From NCBI GenBank assembly GCA_017445025.1, contig JAFSVJ010000001.1, positions 1-41,491 on the forward strand: a stretch of 41,491 nt of DNA. The letters run 5' to 3'. Below, piece after piece: positions 15,012 through 23,541 of this stretch. A model generated the notes under the pieces. That model searched no databases. It was not told the origin of the DNA and saw only the letters and a program-made list of their open reading frames with translations. Each line of letters begins with the position of its first letter. Position 1 is the stretch's first letter. The DNA is from Abditibacteriota bacterium (GTDB taxonomy: Bacteria; Armatimonadota; UBA5829). Both the position numbers and the translations under genes were made by a program.

Positions 15012-15041
15012 TCTTTTATGGCAAGTTTAGGAGGTTAATAA

Positions 15042-15812
15042 ATGAAGAAAGGTTTTACACTTATTGAGTTGCTGGTGGTTATAGCGATCATTGCTATTTT
15101 GGCAGCAATTCTTTTCCCTGTGTTTGCACAGGCAAGAGAAAAGGCAAGAGCAAGTGCTTGTTTGTCCAACTGTAAACAGATTGGAACAGCCCTTCAGCTC
15201 TACATGGATGACTACGAGGAGATGGTGCCCGCAGGTGTTATTTACAACACCGGTGGAGCATTACCTGCCGACAACGCCGGATTTCCTTATTGGAGATTTG
15301 CGGAATTCGATTGGTATGGAAACTTTGGTCCTCTAAAATGGCAAACATGGATGGATGCCATATTCCCATACATTAAGAACGCTAATATGTTCGTTTGTCC
15401 TTCAGGATTAAGAAATTGTGCCGGTTATTCCGTAAACACTTGTTTATGGGGTGGTGCTCAGTTCCAATGTGCATCCAATGCTCAACCTGTTTCTCTGTCA
15501 CAAATTCAAAAACCTTCCGATATAGTTTTCTGTATGGACGGTTTCCAAAGTCCGAATTATGCTTTGGCAGACGGTAGCACGGCTAATTCTGTTCACTCCG
15601 CCGCAGAACCGCTTTTGGTATATCACGCAAGAAAGCAAACAGCAAGACATAATAACGGTTGTAACATCACTTACGCTGACGGTCACGCAAAGTGGGCGCA
15701 AGCAGAAAGTGAAGTCTTCAGAAGAGACGACACGGGAACCATTATTGACTTCTGGTCTGACCAAGGTGCCAACACATCCAAATACATGGGTAAGCACTGG
15801 AAAGATTGGTAG
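15042..15812 (+). CDS. DUF1559 (H-X9-DG) type IV prepilin-like protein
   Basis: 256 aa. Start ATG 15042 with GGAGG 7 nt upstream. [19 protein letters not shown] has a very short leader, cleavage after Gly, Glu+5 and the assembly helix; the signature [19 protein letters not shown] follows. The C-terminal H-X9-DG is in [18 protein letters not shown]. Four or more Cys in the globular part ([22 protein letters not shown]) suggest disulfides outside the cytoplasm. It lies first behind a near-perfect promoter controlled, by inference, through the TACRGACAA sites, and is followed by a terminator and a DUF4838 enzyme. The N-terminal 40 residues are almost identical to those of the pilins at 1314 and 3576, while the C-terminal domains have diverged. 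Confidence 0.92.
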   Translation: MKKGFTLIELLVVIAIIAILAAILFPVFAQAREKARASACLSNCKQIGTALQLYMDDYEEMVPAGVIYNTGGALPADNAGFPYWRFAEFDWYGNFGPLKWQTWMDAIFPYIKNANMFVCPSGLRNCAGYSVNTCLWGGAQFQCASNAQPVSLSQIQKPSDIVFCMDGFQSPNYALADGSTANSVHSAAEPLLVYHARKQTARHNNGCNITYADGHAKWAQAESEVFRRDDTGTIIDFWSDQGANTSKYMGKHWKDW

Positions 15813-15831
15813 ATTTTCAGCTTTATTTTTA

Positions 15832-15856
15832 GGGGGAGCAATCCCCCTTTAATTTT
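15832..15856 (+). terminator. intrinsic terminator after the pilin gene
   Basis: AGGGGGA (15832-15838), loop GCAA, TCCCCCT (15843-15849), then TTAATTTTA. Confidence 0.8.
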
Positions 15857-15883
15857 ATTTATTTTTCATTTTGTGATATAATA
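15855..15883 (+). promoter_or_regulatory. probable promoter of the DUF4838 gene
   Basis: TATAAT at 15878-15883 preceded by GTGA (extended -10), with only TTTATT at the -35 position (15855-15860). It directly follows the terminator and allows expression independent of the pilin. Confidence 0.55.
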
Positions 15884-15911
15884 TAATTGATAGATTAAGG
15901 ATGGTTTAAAA

Positions 15912-18362
15912 ATGAAGAAAATATTATTTATTTTATTGATGTTCATGCTTGCTTTACCTCTGTTTGCTCAGAACATTAATACAACACCGAACCCTAAATG
16001 GCACAATTCCTTAAAACCAAAGGGGCTTGCCATAACCTTTAACCTTGTTAAAGATAATAAGGCTGACTGTGTTATAGTTAAACCTTGGAATGCCACACCC
16101 CCCGAGGAAAAATCTTCCGCAGATTTAGCTTTTTATCTTTCTAAAATGACAGGGGTTGAAATCCCTGTTCTTAAAGACAGTGAATTTAAAGGGGGAAGGT
16201 TTATTTCTGTGGGAAATACTTCATTTTTCAGAGTAAGCCCTTATGCCAAAATCTCCCAAAAGCTTGAGGAAGAAGGCTTGGCAATTTACGGTGATGAAAA
16301 TAGCCTTTACCTTTTTGGCGGCTCTCGCAGAGGACCTCTCTATGCTGCTTACACCGCTCTTGAAGAGGACAACGGCTTTAGATTTTGGTCTCAAAACAGA
16401 GATGAAGATTATATCCCAAAAAGTGAATGTCTCTCTTTTGTGCCCAGGTATTACAACCCTGTCTTTGAGACAAGAGACCCTTATATAGTTCAATCTCGGG
16501 ACAGTGAATTTGTTTTGAGAAATAAGATAAATAACTATGACTATGGCAACACCATGATTCCCAAGGAATATGGTGGTGTTCTTGTGAGTTTCAGCGGTCT
16601 TGCCCACACTTCCTTTAATTTCTTATTCACCTCTTATTTTGACTCTCACCCGGAATTTTTCTCCATGCAAGGTGGGGAAAGAGTCAGAGATCAGCAAATC
16701 TGTTGGTCCAACAAGGAAGCTTTAACCATAATGGCCAATTATATTGTAGAACTAAAAAAGACCAATGATTTTGACAGTGTAAACATATCACCTCAAGACG
16801 GTTATCCTCTCTGTGACTGTCCCCAGTGTCGTGCTTTTGATAAGGCTCACGGAGACACAAAGGCTGCCTCTCTCATAAACGGACTTAACTATATTGCGGA
16901 TATTATCCACAAAACCTATCCCGAAATGAGAATAATTACTCTTGCATATTTAGACTACATAAAACCTCCCAAAGGTATAAGACCTAATGATAAAATCATT
17001 ATGGTAGTTTGTTCAGATAACCCCGACTGGTATTACCCTCTTTGCACCCTTGACGAAACCGAACAGTTTAGAGAGGTTTTAAAATCTTGGGTAGACTACG
17101 GTGTTAAAACTCTCTGTTGGACTTATGTTGTAAATTACAGTCATTATTTAATACCGGATCCCAACTTAATTGTCACTGCCAAAAATAACAGAATTATAAG
17201 AGATATTGGCGCCGGGGGCATCTTTATGCAAGGAAATTATGACACAAATTCTATTTCCGACTCAGGCAGAATGAAGGCTTGGGTGTGGTCAAAACTTCTT
17301 TGGAATCCGGATCTTGACCCGGAAGCATTAATGAAAGACTTTGTTTATGGTTATTACGGTGAGTGTGCGGAGCCTATCTATAAATACGAAAAGGGCTTAC
17401 TTGATATGTGGAAAAAGGAACATGCCAAGAAACACACCCCAAATGTAAAGGAAAAGACAAAAGACCCTTGGGACCTTGGCGGAATCAGGTGGACTCCCGA
17501 CAACCATAAACTCTATACGGATAAATGGGTTAAGGATTCAATGGCTTTAATGGATAAGGCTATGGGTATGGCAAAGTCTGATAATATGAGAGAGAGAGTG
17601 GAATTTGAAAGAATATCTCTTGTATATATGACGCTTACCCGAAACTTAGGTTACCTCTATGATGCCAAATTCATTAAAACTCTTGACAGGGTTTTGACAG
17701 ACCAAGAGATTGAATACTATACATCTCTCATAGATGAATTTGAAGGGTTATACAAAAAGATAGACTGTGTTACCATTTCAGAAACCAACCCTAGAGTAAA
17801 TCTTCCTTTAATTGTCACTAACTGGAGAAATGTTTTGACATTTGATAAATCTAAATATGCTATCTTGGATTTAACAAAAGAGGAGTGGAAATTTTGCCTC
17901 GATCCGGAAGGTGTGGGAGAGAGTGAAAAGTTTTATTCACCGAATTTTAATTCATCAGGTTGGAATGATGTGAATATAGGTGTTTTTTGGTCAGAATATG
18001 GAGTAGATAATTATCTTAAAGATGCTTGGTATAAGAAATCTTTTGAGGTTGACAGAGAACTTTATGACAAAGAGTATATTAACATGTATTTTGGATCTAT
18101 AGATGAAGAAGCCACAGTTTATGTAAACGGAGAGAAGGTGGGAGAGCATACTGTAGCCGCTACTGGAAAGCCTACAAGCACACTGTGGAACGAATCTTTT
18201 GTTTACAATATAAAATCCTACCTAAAAGACGGTAAAAACGATATAACAGTTATGGTTTCAAATCCCGGCGGTAATGCGGGGGGTATATATGACAGAATTC
18301 TTCTTGTAGGTTCAAATGATGATTTGAGTGAGTTAAGTATAGAAACTTACGGTCTGTTATAG
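15912..18362 (+). CDS. secreted DUF4838-type glycoside hydrolase-like protein
   Basis: 816 aa. Signal peptide MKKILFILLMFMLALPLFAQ. Residues about 55-150 resemble the small alpha/beta domain before the barrel in GH20/GH67-type enzymes (SSADLAFYLSKMTGVEIPVL, GGSRRGPLYAAYTALEED). Residues about 235-510 match DUF4838: VNISPQDGYPLCDCPQCRAF, then GIRPNDKIIMVVCSDNPDWY, CWTYVVNYSHYLIPDPNL and AWVWSKLLWNPDLDPEALMK. The last 160 residues form a GH2-like beta-sandwich (AWYKKSFEVD, ATVYVNGEKVGEH, NDITVMVSNPGG). DUF4838 proteins are regarded as probable glycosidases acting outside the cytoplasm, but the substrate is not established. It is the enzyme partner of the pilin at 15042. Confidence 0.85.
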   Translation: MKKILFILLMFMLALPLFAQNINTTPNPKWHNSLKPKGLAITFNLVKDNKADCVIVKPWNATPPEEKSSADLAFYLSKMTGVEIPVLKDSEFKGGRFISVGNTSFFRVSPYAKISQKLEEEGLAIYGDENSLYLFGGSRRGPLYAAYTALEEDNGFRFWSQNRDEDYIPKSECLSFVPRYYNPVFETRDPYIVQSRDSEFVLRNKINNYDYGNTMIPKEYGGVLVSFSGLAHTSFNFLFTSYFDSHPEFFSMQGGERVRDQQICWSNKEALTIMANYIVELKKTNDFDSVNISPQDGYPLCDCPQCRAFDKAHGDTKAASLINGLNYIADIIHKTYPEMRIITLAYLDYIKPPKGIRPNDKIIMVVCSDNPDWYYPLCTLDETEQFREVLKSWVDYGVKTLCWTYVVNYSHYLIPDPNLIVTAKNNRIIRDIGAGGIFMQGNYDTNSISDSGRMKAWVWSKLLWNPDLDPEALMKDFVYGYYGECAEPIYKYEKGLLDMWKKEHAKKHTPNVKEKTKDPWDLGGIRWTPDNHKLYTDKWVKDSMALMDKAMGMAKSDNMRERVEFERISLVYMTLTRNLGYLYDAKFIKTLDRVLTDQEIEYYTSLIDEFEGLYKKIDCVTISETNPRVNLPLIVTNWRNVLTFDKSKYAILDLTKEEWKFCLDPEGVGESEKFYSPNFNSSGWNDVNIGVFWSEYGVDNYLKDAWYKKSFEVDRELYDKEYINMYFGSIDEEATVYVNGEKVGEHTVAATGKPTSTLWNESFVYNIKSYLKDGKNDITVMVSNPGGNAGGIYDRILLVGSNDDLSELSIETYGLL

Positions 18363-18364
18363 AT

Positions 18365-18388
18365 AAGGAGCTTCGGCTCCTTTTTTTT
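18365..18388 (+). terminator. intrinsic terminator with UUCG tetraloop
   Basis: GGAGC (18367-18371), loop TTCG, GCTCC (18376-18380), extended by AA/TT and followed by T8. Confidence 0.92.
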
Positions 18389-18435
18389 ACTCTTTTATTT
18401 TATAGAGTTATATTTAATAAATTAGGAAAAAGATA

Positions 18436-18545
18436 ATGAAATTCATAAAACAATGTTTCACATTAATAGAATTGTTTGTATTTATAGCAATATTACCATT
18501 CTATCTTAAATACTATTACCTTGTTTATCCTCAAGCGAGAATTTA
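18436..18545 (+). pseudogene. relic of a DUF1559-type prepilin gene
   Basis: The frame from ATG 18436 reads MKFIKQCFTLIELFVFIAIL and then, degenerate, YLVYPQAR. Aligned with the intact pilins ([20 protein letters not shown] ... [12 protein letters not shown]), the FTLIEL helix start and the Q-A-R signature are still visible, but the cleavage-site Gly is Cys, the hydrophobic segment is altered and everything after QAR is lost. A possible ribosome-binding site, AGGAAA, remains at 18424-18429. The open frame continues to 18666 without further pilin similarity and runs over the promoter of the next gene. The stretch from 18363 to 18667 holds no other gene. Confidence 0.6.
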
Positions 18546-18553
18546 TATTAATT

Positions 18554-18581
18554 TTGTTTTAGTTTTAAAATATGATATAAT
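18554..18581 (+). promoter_or_regulatory. promoter of the STN-like protein gene at 18668
   Basis: TTGTTT (18554-18559), 16-nt spacer ending in TGA, TATAAT (18576-18581), then AATTATGG. It lies at the end of the pilin relic. Confidence 0.65.
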
Positions 18582-18667
18582 AATTATGGATAAAAAAATA
18601 TTATTTTTAGAATGTTTTAAAATGTTTAATTGTCTTAATTATGGTATATATATAATTGGAGATTGAT

Positions 18668-20491
18668 ATGAGAAAAATATTGTTTTTGTTTGTTTTAATT
18701 CTTTTTGCGGGAATTGCTATTTGTCAAGAAGGTGGACTTGCTGATAAAAATGTATTTGAAGGTAAAGTTATTTCTTTATCAGAAAGTAAAATTAATTTGA
18801 AGGATTTGCTTGAAAAAATATCAAATGAATCAAAAATTACCTTAGTTGCAGGAAAGGATAACGATTGGCGTGTTGCAGAAAGGGAAGTGATTGTGTTTTG
18901 TGAAAAAGCTCCTCTTGAAGCTGTTTTGCAAAACATCGCCGCCTCTACTAAACTTATATGGGTTAAGGAAGATGATAAATATATTTTGTGTTATGACCCT
19001 TCAACCGACAGATTTATAGATAATTTAAATTCCAATGCGGAAATCAATCGTAATGCACAAAGAGAAAAAGCTGTTAATGACTTTTTTACAGAACCGGAAA
19101 ACATGGAAGAACTTCACGATGAGGACCCAATTAAATATTTACTTAATGCCACAGGATTAGATAAGCCCATTGCCGGGTTTATTGATGAAGTTCCCGGTAT
19201 GAAACAAGCTCTTGTTTCCGGTGCTCCTTTAACAATTTCAGGAGACAGTTTGAGTAAAGAGGCAATTAATAATTACAATTTAACGGGAAATATCATAAAA
19301 GATGTTATTAAAGAAGGTGTGCGAAAAAACGACAGTGTTCGTAATAAGGGAAAAGTGGAACGAGGAATTGACAATTATGCCTCTGATTTGCCTAAGGATT
19401 TAAGTAAAGTGGTTATTGAAGTTAACGGTAGTAATTCTCCAATTCCCGGCGGAAAAGAACTCCGAAATCTTATTTTAGGAGATGTGGTTGTTAAGGTTGA
19501 TGGAGAAGTAAAAGGCTTTTTGCCTATAATAAATACCAAAAATCCAATTGCCAAAAAGTTTGGCTCTGTCATACTTGATTTATATGAAAATCCAAACCAA
19601 GACCTTGGTCAATTATTTGCTTCGATGGGTGGTATGGATTTATTTAGAGATATTAATAAAAGCATGAACCAGGATGTTTATGATGATATGAAAGTTCCTA
19701 TTCCGGAAACTTCTTTTTACGATATGCAAATAACTCTTCCTAGTAAACCAACATCAAAAGCAAATGCTATGGAACTTTTGAGTAAAGCCATTAATATTCC
19801 GTGTGTTTGTGATGAATATAACAACCTTATAGAAAGTTTGCCTTTTAATAATATCAGAACCGAAGGCACTTTAAGAGAAATAATAGGGGATATTAACGAT
19901 TCTTATTCTTTGACTATGGTTCCTATTAACAATCAGTTATGCTTTTACTCCATAAAATGGTTTGAAGAAATACAAAAGTTAATGCCACTTTCATATATAA
20001 ATAAATGGAAAGACCAATATATGAAAGATGAATATTTATCTTACGAAAACTTGTATGAAATGTCCCTTTTTACGAAAGAACAACTAACTTATGGTTTCGG
20101 AAAAGCAACTGAGCTTTCACAACTTACAGGCTCTGTGGTAAATAATATAGATACCATTAGATTTTTAGCAAATATAAACGGTAGAGAATATGATAATTTG
20201 GTAGGTGTTGGGGGAATGAATGTTACTGCCCTTTCACCTAATAGTTTTGAATTATTGTGTAATATTCCTAAGTTTAAAGTATTTGTAGATCGAGGTGGAG
20301 ACTCTGTAATTAAAGCTAATTTTGTGAGAATGGACGATAGCGATGTTATAACTTTAACCGGTCAACAGGATACATTCCCAATGATGACTATGGTTCAAAT
20401 CAAGCTTCCAAAATATAAAAAACTATCTCTTGAAGACCTTAAAATACCATCCAACGTCCCAACTGTTGAGAAAAAGACAAATGAGAATTAA
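18668..20491 (+). CDS. secreted protein with N-terminal STN (secretin/TonB short) domain-like region
   Basis: 607 aa. ATG 18668 is used rather than a TTG 12 nt earlier because GGAG (18658-18661) is then correctly spaced. MRKILFLFVLILFAGIAICQ is a signal peptide. Residues about 38-110 match the secretin/TonB N-terminal fold: ISLSESKINLKDLLEKISNE, ITLVAGKDNDWRVAEREVIV, then APLEAVLQNIAASTKLIWVKE. A second similar region may lie at about 360-440 (ITLPSKPTSKANAMELLSKA, LREIIGDINDSYSLTMVPIN). There is no secretin pore domain, so it is not a channel itself; a periplasmic role in contact with an envelope machine is possible. The stop overlaps the start of the DUF1638-hydantoinase gene by 11 nt, so the two are translationally coupled, an unexpected pairing. 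Confidence 0.72.
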   Translation: MRKILFLFVLILFAGIAICQEGGLADKNVFEGKVISLSESKINLKDLLEKISNESKITLVAGKDNDWRVAEREVIVFCEKAPLEAVLQNIAASTKLIWVKEDDKYILCYDPSTDRFIDNLNSNAEINRNAQREKAVNDFFTEPENMEELHDEDPIKYLLNATGLDKPIAGFIDEVPGMKQALVSGAPLTISGDSLSKEAINNYNLTGNIIKDVIKEGVRKNDSVRNKGKVERGIDNYASDLPKDLSKVVIEVNGSNSPIPGGKELRNLILGDVVVKVDGEVKGFLPIINTKNPIAKKFGSVILDLYENPNQDLGQLFASMGGMDLFRDINKSMNQDVYDDMKVPIPETSFYDMQITLPSKPTSKANAMELLSKAINIPCVCDEYNNLIESLPFNNIRTEGTLREIIGDINDSYSLTMVPINNQLCFYSIKWFEEIQKLMPLSYINKWKDQYMKDEYLSYENLYEMSLFTKEQLTYGFGKATELSQLTGSVVNNIDTIRFLANINGREYDNLVGVGGMNVTALSPNSFELLCNIPKFKVFVDRGGDSVIKANFVRMDDSDVITLTGQQDTFPMMTMVQIKLPKYKKLSLEDLKIPSNVPTVEKKTNEN

Positions 20492-23420
20492 GATTATTGC
20501 ATGCGGAGTTTTTAAACCCTACATAGAATATTTGTTGGAATCAACAGAGAATACTGTTGATGTCACATATTTAGATGCCGGTTTACATGAAACCCCCAAT
20601 ATTTTAAGAGAAAAACTTCAAGCTGAAATCAGAAATGTATCAACAAAGAAATCAGGTCACAATTATGGTGACTGTAAAAATTGCCCAAATCCCTGTATAA
20701 AATTTGATTATATTGTTGTCTTTTATGGTCTTTGCGGAAGAGGAACTTTAGATATTGAAACTTTTGATGTTCCTGTTATTTTTCCAAAAGCTCATGATTG
20801 CATTTCTTTATTTTTGGGTTCAGCAGAAAGATATAGGAAAGAATTTAAGGCTCATCCGGGAACTTTTTATCACACAGCCGGTTGGATAAAGGAAAAAGTT
20901 AATCCGAAAAATAAAGAAGCAAATGAATTATATAAGAATTATTTCCAAGAAGGTTTTTCTTCTCACCCGGAATTTGACGAATTGTCACATAAATATGGTT
21001 CCGATAATGCGGAGTTTATATTAAAGTTTCAATCTCATTGGATAAAAAATTATACAAGATGTGCTTATATTGATTTTGGTTTGCCTTTTGATGAAGAGTT
21101 ATCAAAATTACCTAAGCATATGGCACGTGTTTTCGGTTGGGAATATGCCCATATAAATAGTGATATTAATTATATTAAATCTCTATTTAATGTCGAGAAT
21201 ACTCCCGGCTCTGTTCTTATACCTTGCCACTCTAAAACAGTTTTTTCACAAGACAATATTTTTTCTTATGTTAAGGAAGGAGACACAGGAGAATTTTACG
21301 AAGAAGAAACTGTAATTAAAGAAATAAATAATCCCATAACGCAAGGGACTTTTGGTTTAGGTATTGATGCGGGAGGAACTTATACTGACGGCGTTATTTA
21401 TGATTTTAAGGAACAAAAAGTCTTAGCATCTGCAAAAGCTCCCACTACTTATGAAGATTTATTGATTGGTATTAGGGAAGTTTTGCAAGCTCTGCCTAAG
21501 GATGAATTGTCTAAAGTTGCTGTCACAGCTTTATCTACCACTCTTGCTACAAACGCTATGGTTGAAGGACGAGGATATAAGGTAGGTCTTATTTCATATT
21601 CACCTTTTGATTGGTTTGATAAGCAAGTGGCTTCTGATCCTATGATAAAAGTTAAAGGTGCTATAAGTATAGAAGGAGAAATTATTGAGCCTATTGACAG
21701 AGAAGAAATAATATCTGCTGCAAGAAAATTGATTGAGAATGGTTGTAGGGCTATAGCTGTTGGGGGTTATGCTTCTATCAGAAATCCAAAACTCTCCGAA
21801 GAAATTAGAGAAATCATAAATGAGGTTAATCCAAATATCTTAGTGGTTTGTTCTCATGATCTTTCAAATAAACTCAATGCGGTTAATTCTCTCAGAACTG
21901 CTGTATCAAATGCAAAACTTGTTCCCGTTATTGAGGAATTGATTAAATCCGTAAAAACAGCTTTGAAAGATTTCGGTTGTCCGGAAAAATTACTTGTGGT
22001 AAAAGGTGATGGTAGCAATATAGATTCTTCACAAGCATTAAAGTGTCCAATAGAAACCATTATGTCCGGTCCTGCCGCCTCAGCTTTGGGCGCATTGGTT
22101 TTATCCGGAATCAATGAGCCTCCTTCAAAAGAGTATCAAAGTGCTAATGAATCATGGGTGGGCTATAATAAAGATGCCTTTGTTATAGATATCGGAGGAA
22201 CCACCACCGATTGTGCAATTATTTCAAATGGACAAGTAGAAATTTCCGACGAAGGAGCAACTGTTGGCAATTGGACCATGAACGTGGATTGTGCCAAAAT
22301 TTCAACCACAGGGTTAGGAGGCGATTCACGTATTTCTTTCGGAAGAGAGAGAAAAATTATTCTTGGACCACGCAGATCACTCCCTTATGCTTTTATCTGT
22401 CATAAGTATCCATATTTGTTAGATAGATTAATGGATTTGTCAAAAGTTCGTCTAAATTCTTTAGAAAATGCAGATTTTTTAGATATTTTGATATGTCAAC
22501 CACAAAATATTCATGGTGATTATTCAGAAACTGAAAATGCTATCATTAATGTTTTAAAGGATGGCCCTTTGTTCGTTTCCGATGTGATGGAAAAGCTTAG
22601 GCTCCCTTCTATAGAATTTTTGCATGTTGAGCAACTTGAACAAAAAGGCATTATAAAAAGAGCTTCATTAACTCCTACGGATATAATGATAATAGAGCTC
22701 AAAGACCCCTCTTTAGGAGGTCAACAAGAATCGGAACAACCCTGTGGTGGGCGTAGTGATTTTTCTAAATGGTCTCTTGAAGCTTCAAAATATGGTCTTT
22801 ATCTTTTTGCCTCTCTTTTTGGAAAATCTGAACAAGAAGTTATAGATTTGGTTTACAGAGAAATTAACAGACGAGTTTTGGAAGAAATAATTTTAAGACA
22901 TTTAAACGATAAAATAGGTCCTGCAAAGCTTCATAAAGAAGATTATTACTTTATGGATAAAATTTTAGATGGTGACGATAATGGTTTATCATTTAAATAC
23001 AATTTATCTTATCCTATAATAGGAATCGGAGCACCAACTGAAACTATGTTGAAATATTTGCGTAAATATATAAATGGGGAAGTCCTAATTCCACAGTATG
23101 CAAATGTGGCCAACGCTGTAGGAGCTATATCAGGTAATGTTATTGTTCGTGAAACTGCAATGATAAAGGTTGGTGAAGAGACAAATTATAAGATATTTAC
23201 CAGAAATTTACAAGATTATGCCACGGATTTGAAAGAAGCAACCCAAAAAGCCATAGACATTTTAGAACAAATAGCCACAAAAAAGGCATATCTCTCCGGT
23301 GCTATCTCTCCTTCTCTAAAAATACTTGCCAAGGATAAGGTTAGTAGGACTTCTGATGGGGCTTTTCTCTTTATTGAAAGAAATATAAGGTGTGAAGTAA
23401 AAGGCTCTGCAGTAATATAA
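20481..23420 (+). CDS. DUF1638-like / hydantoinase A-like (ASKHA) fusion protein
   Basis: 979 aa from ATG 20481 (an upstream in-frame ATG at 20430 lies well inside the previous gene). Residues 1-280 look like DUF1638: IKIIACGVFKPYIEYLLEST, VDVTYLDAGLHETPNILREK, VVFYGLCGRGT, PKAHDCISLFLGSAERYR, HPGTFYHTAGWI, with a Cys cluster GDCKNCPNPC. From residue 294 a hydantoinase/oxoprolinase A-type ATPase begins: GIDAGGTYTDG (phosphate-1 loop, Asp296), LSTTLATNAMVEGRGYKVGL, MSGPAASALGA, VIDIGGTTTDCAI (phosphate-2 loop, Asp570) and STTGLGGDSRI. Residues about 690-740 look like an inserted winged helix (DVMEKLRLPSIEFLHVEQLE). From memory, DUF1638 genes often sit near corrinoid methyltransferases and ASKHA activators; that cannot be checked here. 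No hydantoinase B partner is present. Confidence 0.8.
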   Translation: MRIKIIACGVFKPYIEYLLESTENTVDVTYLDAGLHETPNILREKLQAEIRNVSTKKSGHNYGDCKNCPNPCIKFDYIVVFYGLCGRGTLDIETFDVPVIFPKAHDCISLFLGSAERYRKEFKAHPGTFYHTAGWIKEKVNPKNKEANELYKNYFQEGFSSHPEFDELSHKYGSDNAEFILKFQSHWIKNYTRCAYIDFGLPFDEELSKLPKHMARVFGWEYAHINSDINYIKSLFNVENTPGSVLIPCHSKTVFSQDNIFSYVKEGDTGEFYEEETVIKEINNPITQGTFGLGIDAGGTYTDGVIYDFKEQKVLASAKAPTTYEDLLIGIREVLQALPKDELSKVAVTALSTTLATNAMVEGRGYKVGLISYSPFDWFDKQVASDPMIKVKGAISIEGEIIEPIDREEIISAARKLIENGCRAIAVGGYASIRNPKLSEEIREIINEVNPNILVVCSHDLSNKLNAVNSLRTAVSNAKLVPVIEELIKSVKTALKDFGCPEKLLVVKGDGSNIDSSQALKCPIETIMSGPAASALGALVLSGINEPPSKEYQSANESWVGYNKDAFVIDIGGTTTDCAIISNGQVEISDEGATVGNWTMNVDCAKISTTGLGGDSRISFGRERKIILGPRRSLPYAFICHKYPYLLDRLMDLSKVRLNSLENADFLDILICQPQNIHGDYSETENAIINVLKDGPLFVSDVMEKLRLPSIEFLHVEQLEQKGIIKRASLTPTDIMIIELKDPSLGGQQESEQPCGGRSDFSKWSLEASKYGLYLFASLFGKSEQEVIDLVYREINRRVLEEIILRHLNDKIGPAKLHKEDYYFMDKILDGDDNGLSFKYNLSYPIIGIGAPTETMLKYLRKYINGEVLIPQYANVANAVGAISGNVIVRETAMIKVGEETNYKIFTRNLQDYATDLKEATQKAIDILEQIATKKAYLSGAISPSLKILAKDKVSRTSDGAFLFIERNIRCEVKGSAVI

Positions 23421-23464
23421 TTTTTATAAAAAAATATTTTTTTTCAAAAAAAATGCCTTATTTA

Positions 23465-23493
23465 TTGCAAAAAAAATATAAATATGGTATAAT
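23465..23493 (+). promoter_or_regulatory. promoter of the outer-membrane protein gene
   Basis: TTGCAA (23465-23470), 17-nt spacer ending in TGG, TATAAT (23488-23493), then TATTATAGG. Confidence 0.8.
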
Positions 23494-23541
23494 TATTATA
23501 GGTATGATATAAATTCTTGGGATAAGTGTATCTAAAATAAA

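Noticed and set aside
14946..15041. Known riboswitch class in the pilin leader
   Set aside because: Inverted repeats are present but no conserved core of a known riboswitch is visible, and the repeat units also occur outside the transcript (14884), which favours protein-binding sites.
15559..15852. 97-aa open frame overlapping the end of the pilin at 15042
   Set aside because: A frame-shifted shadow of the H-X9-DG region that runs through the terminator; no ribosome-binding site.
20430..20480. 17-residue extension of the DUF1638 fusion
   Set aside because: It lies inside the preceding gene and lacks a ribosome-binding site; homology begins at the Met encoded at 20481.
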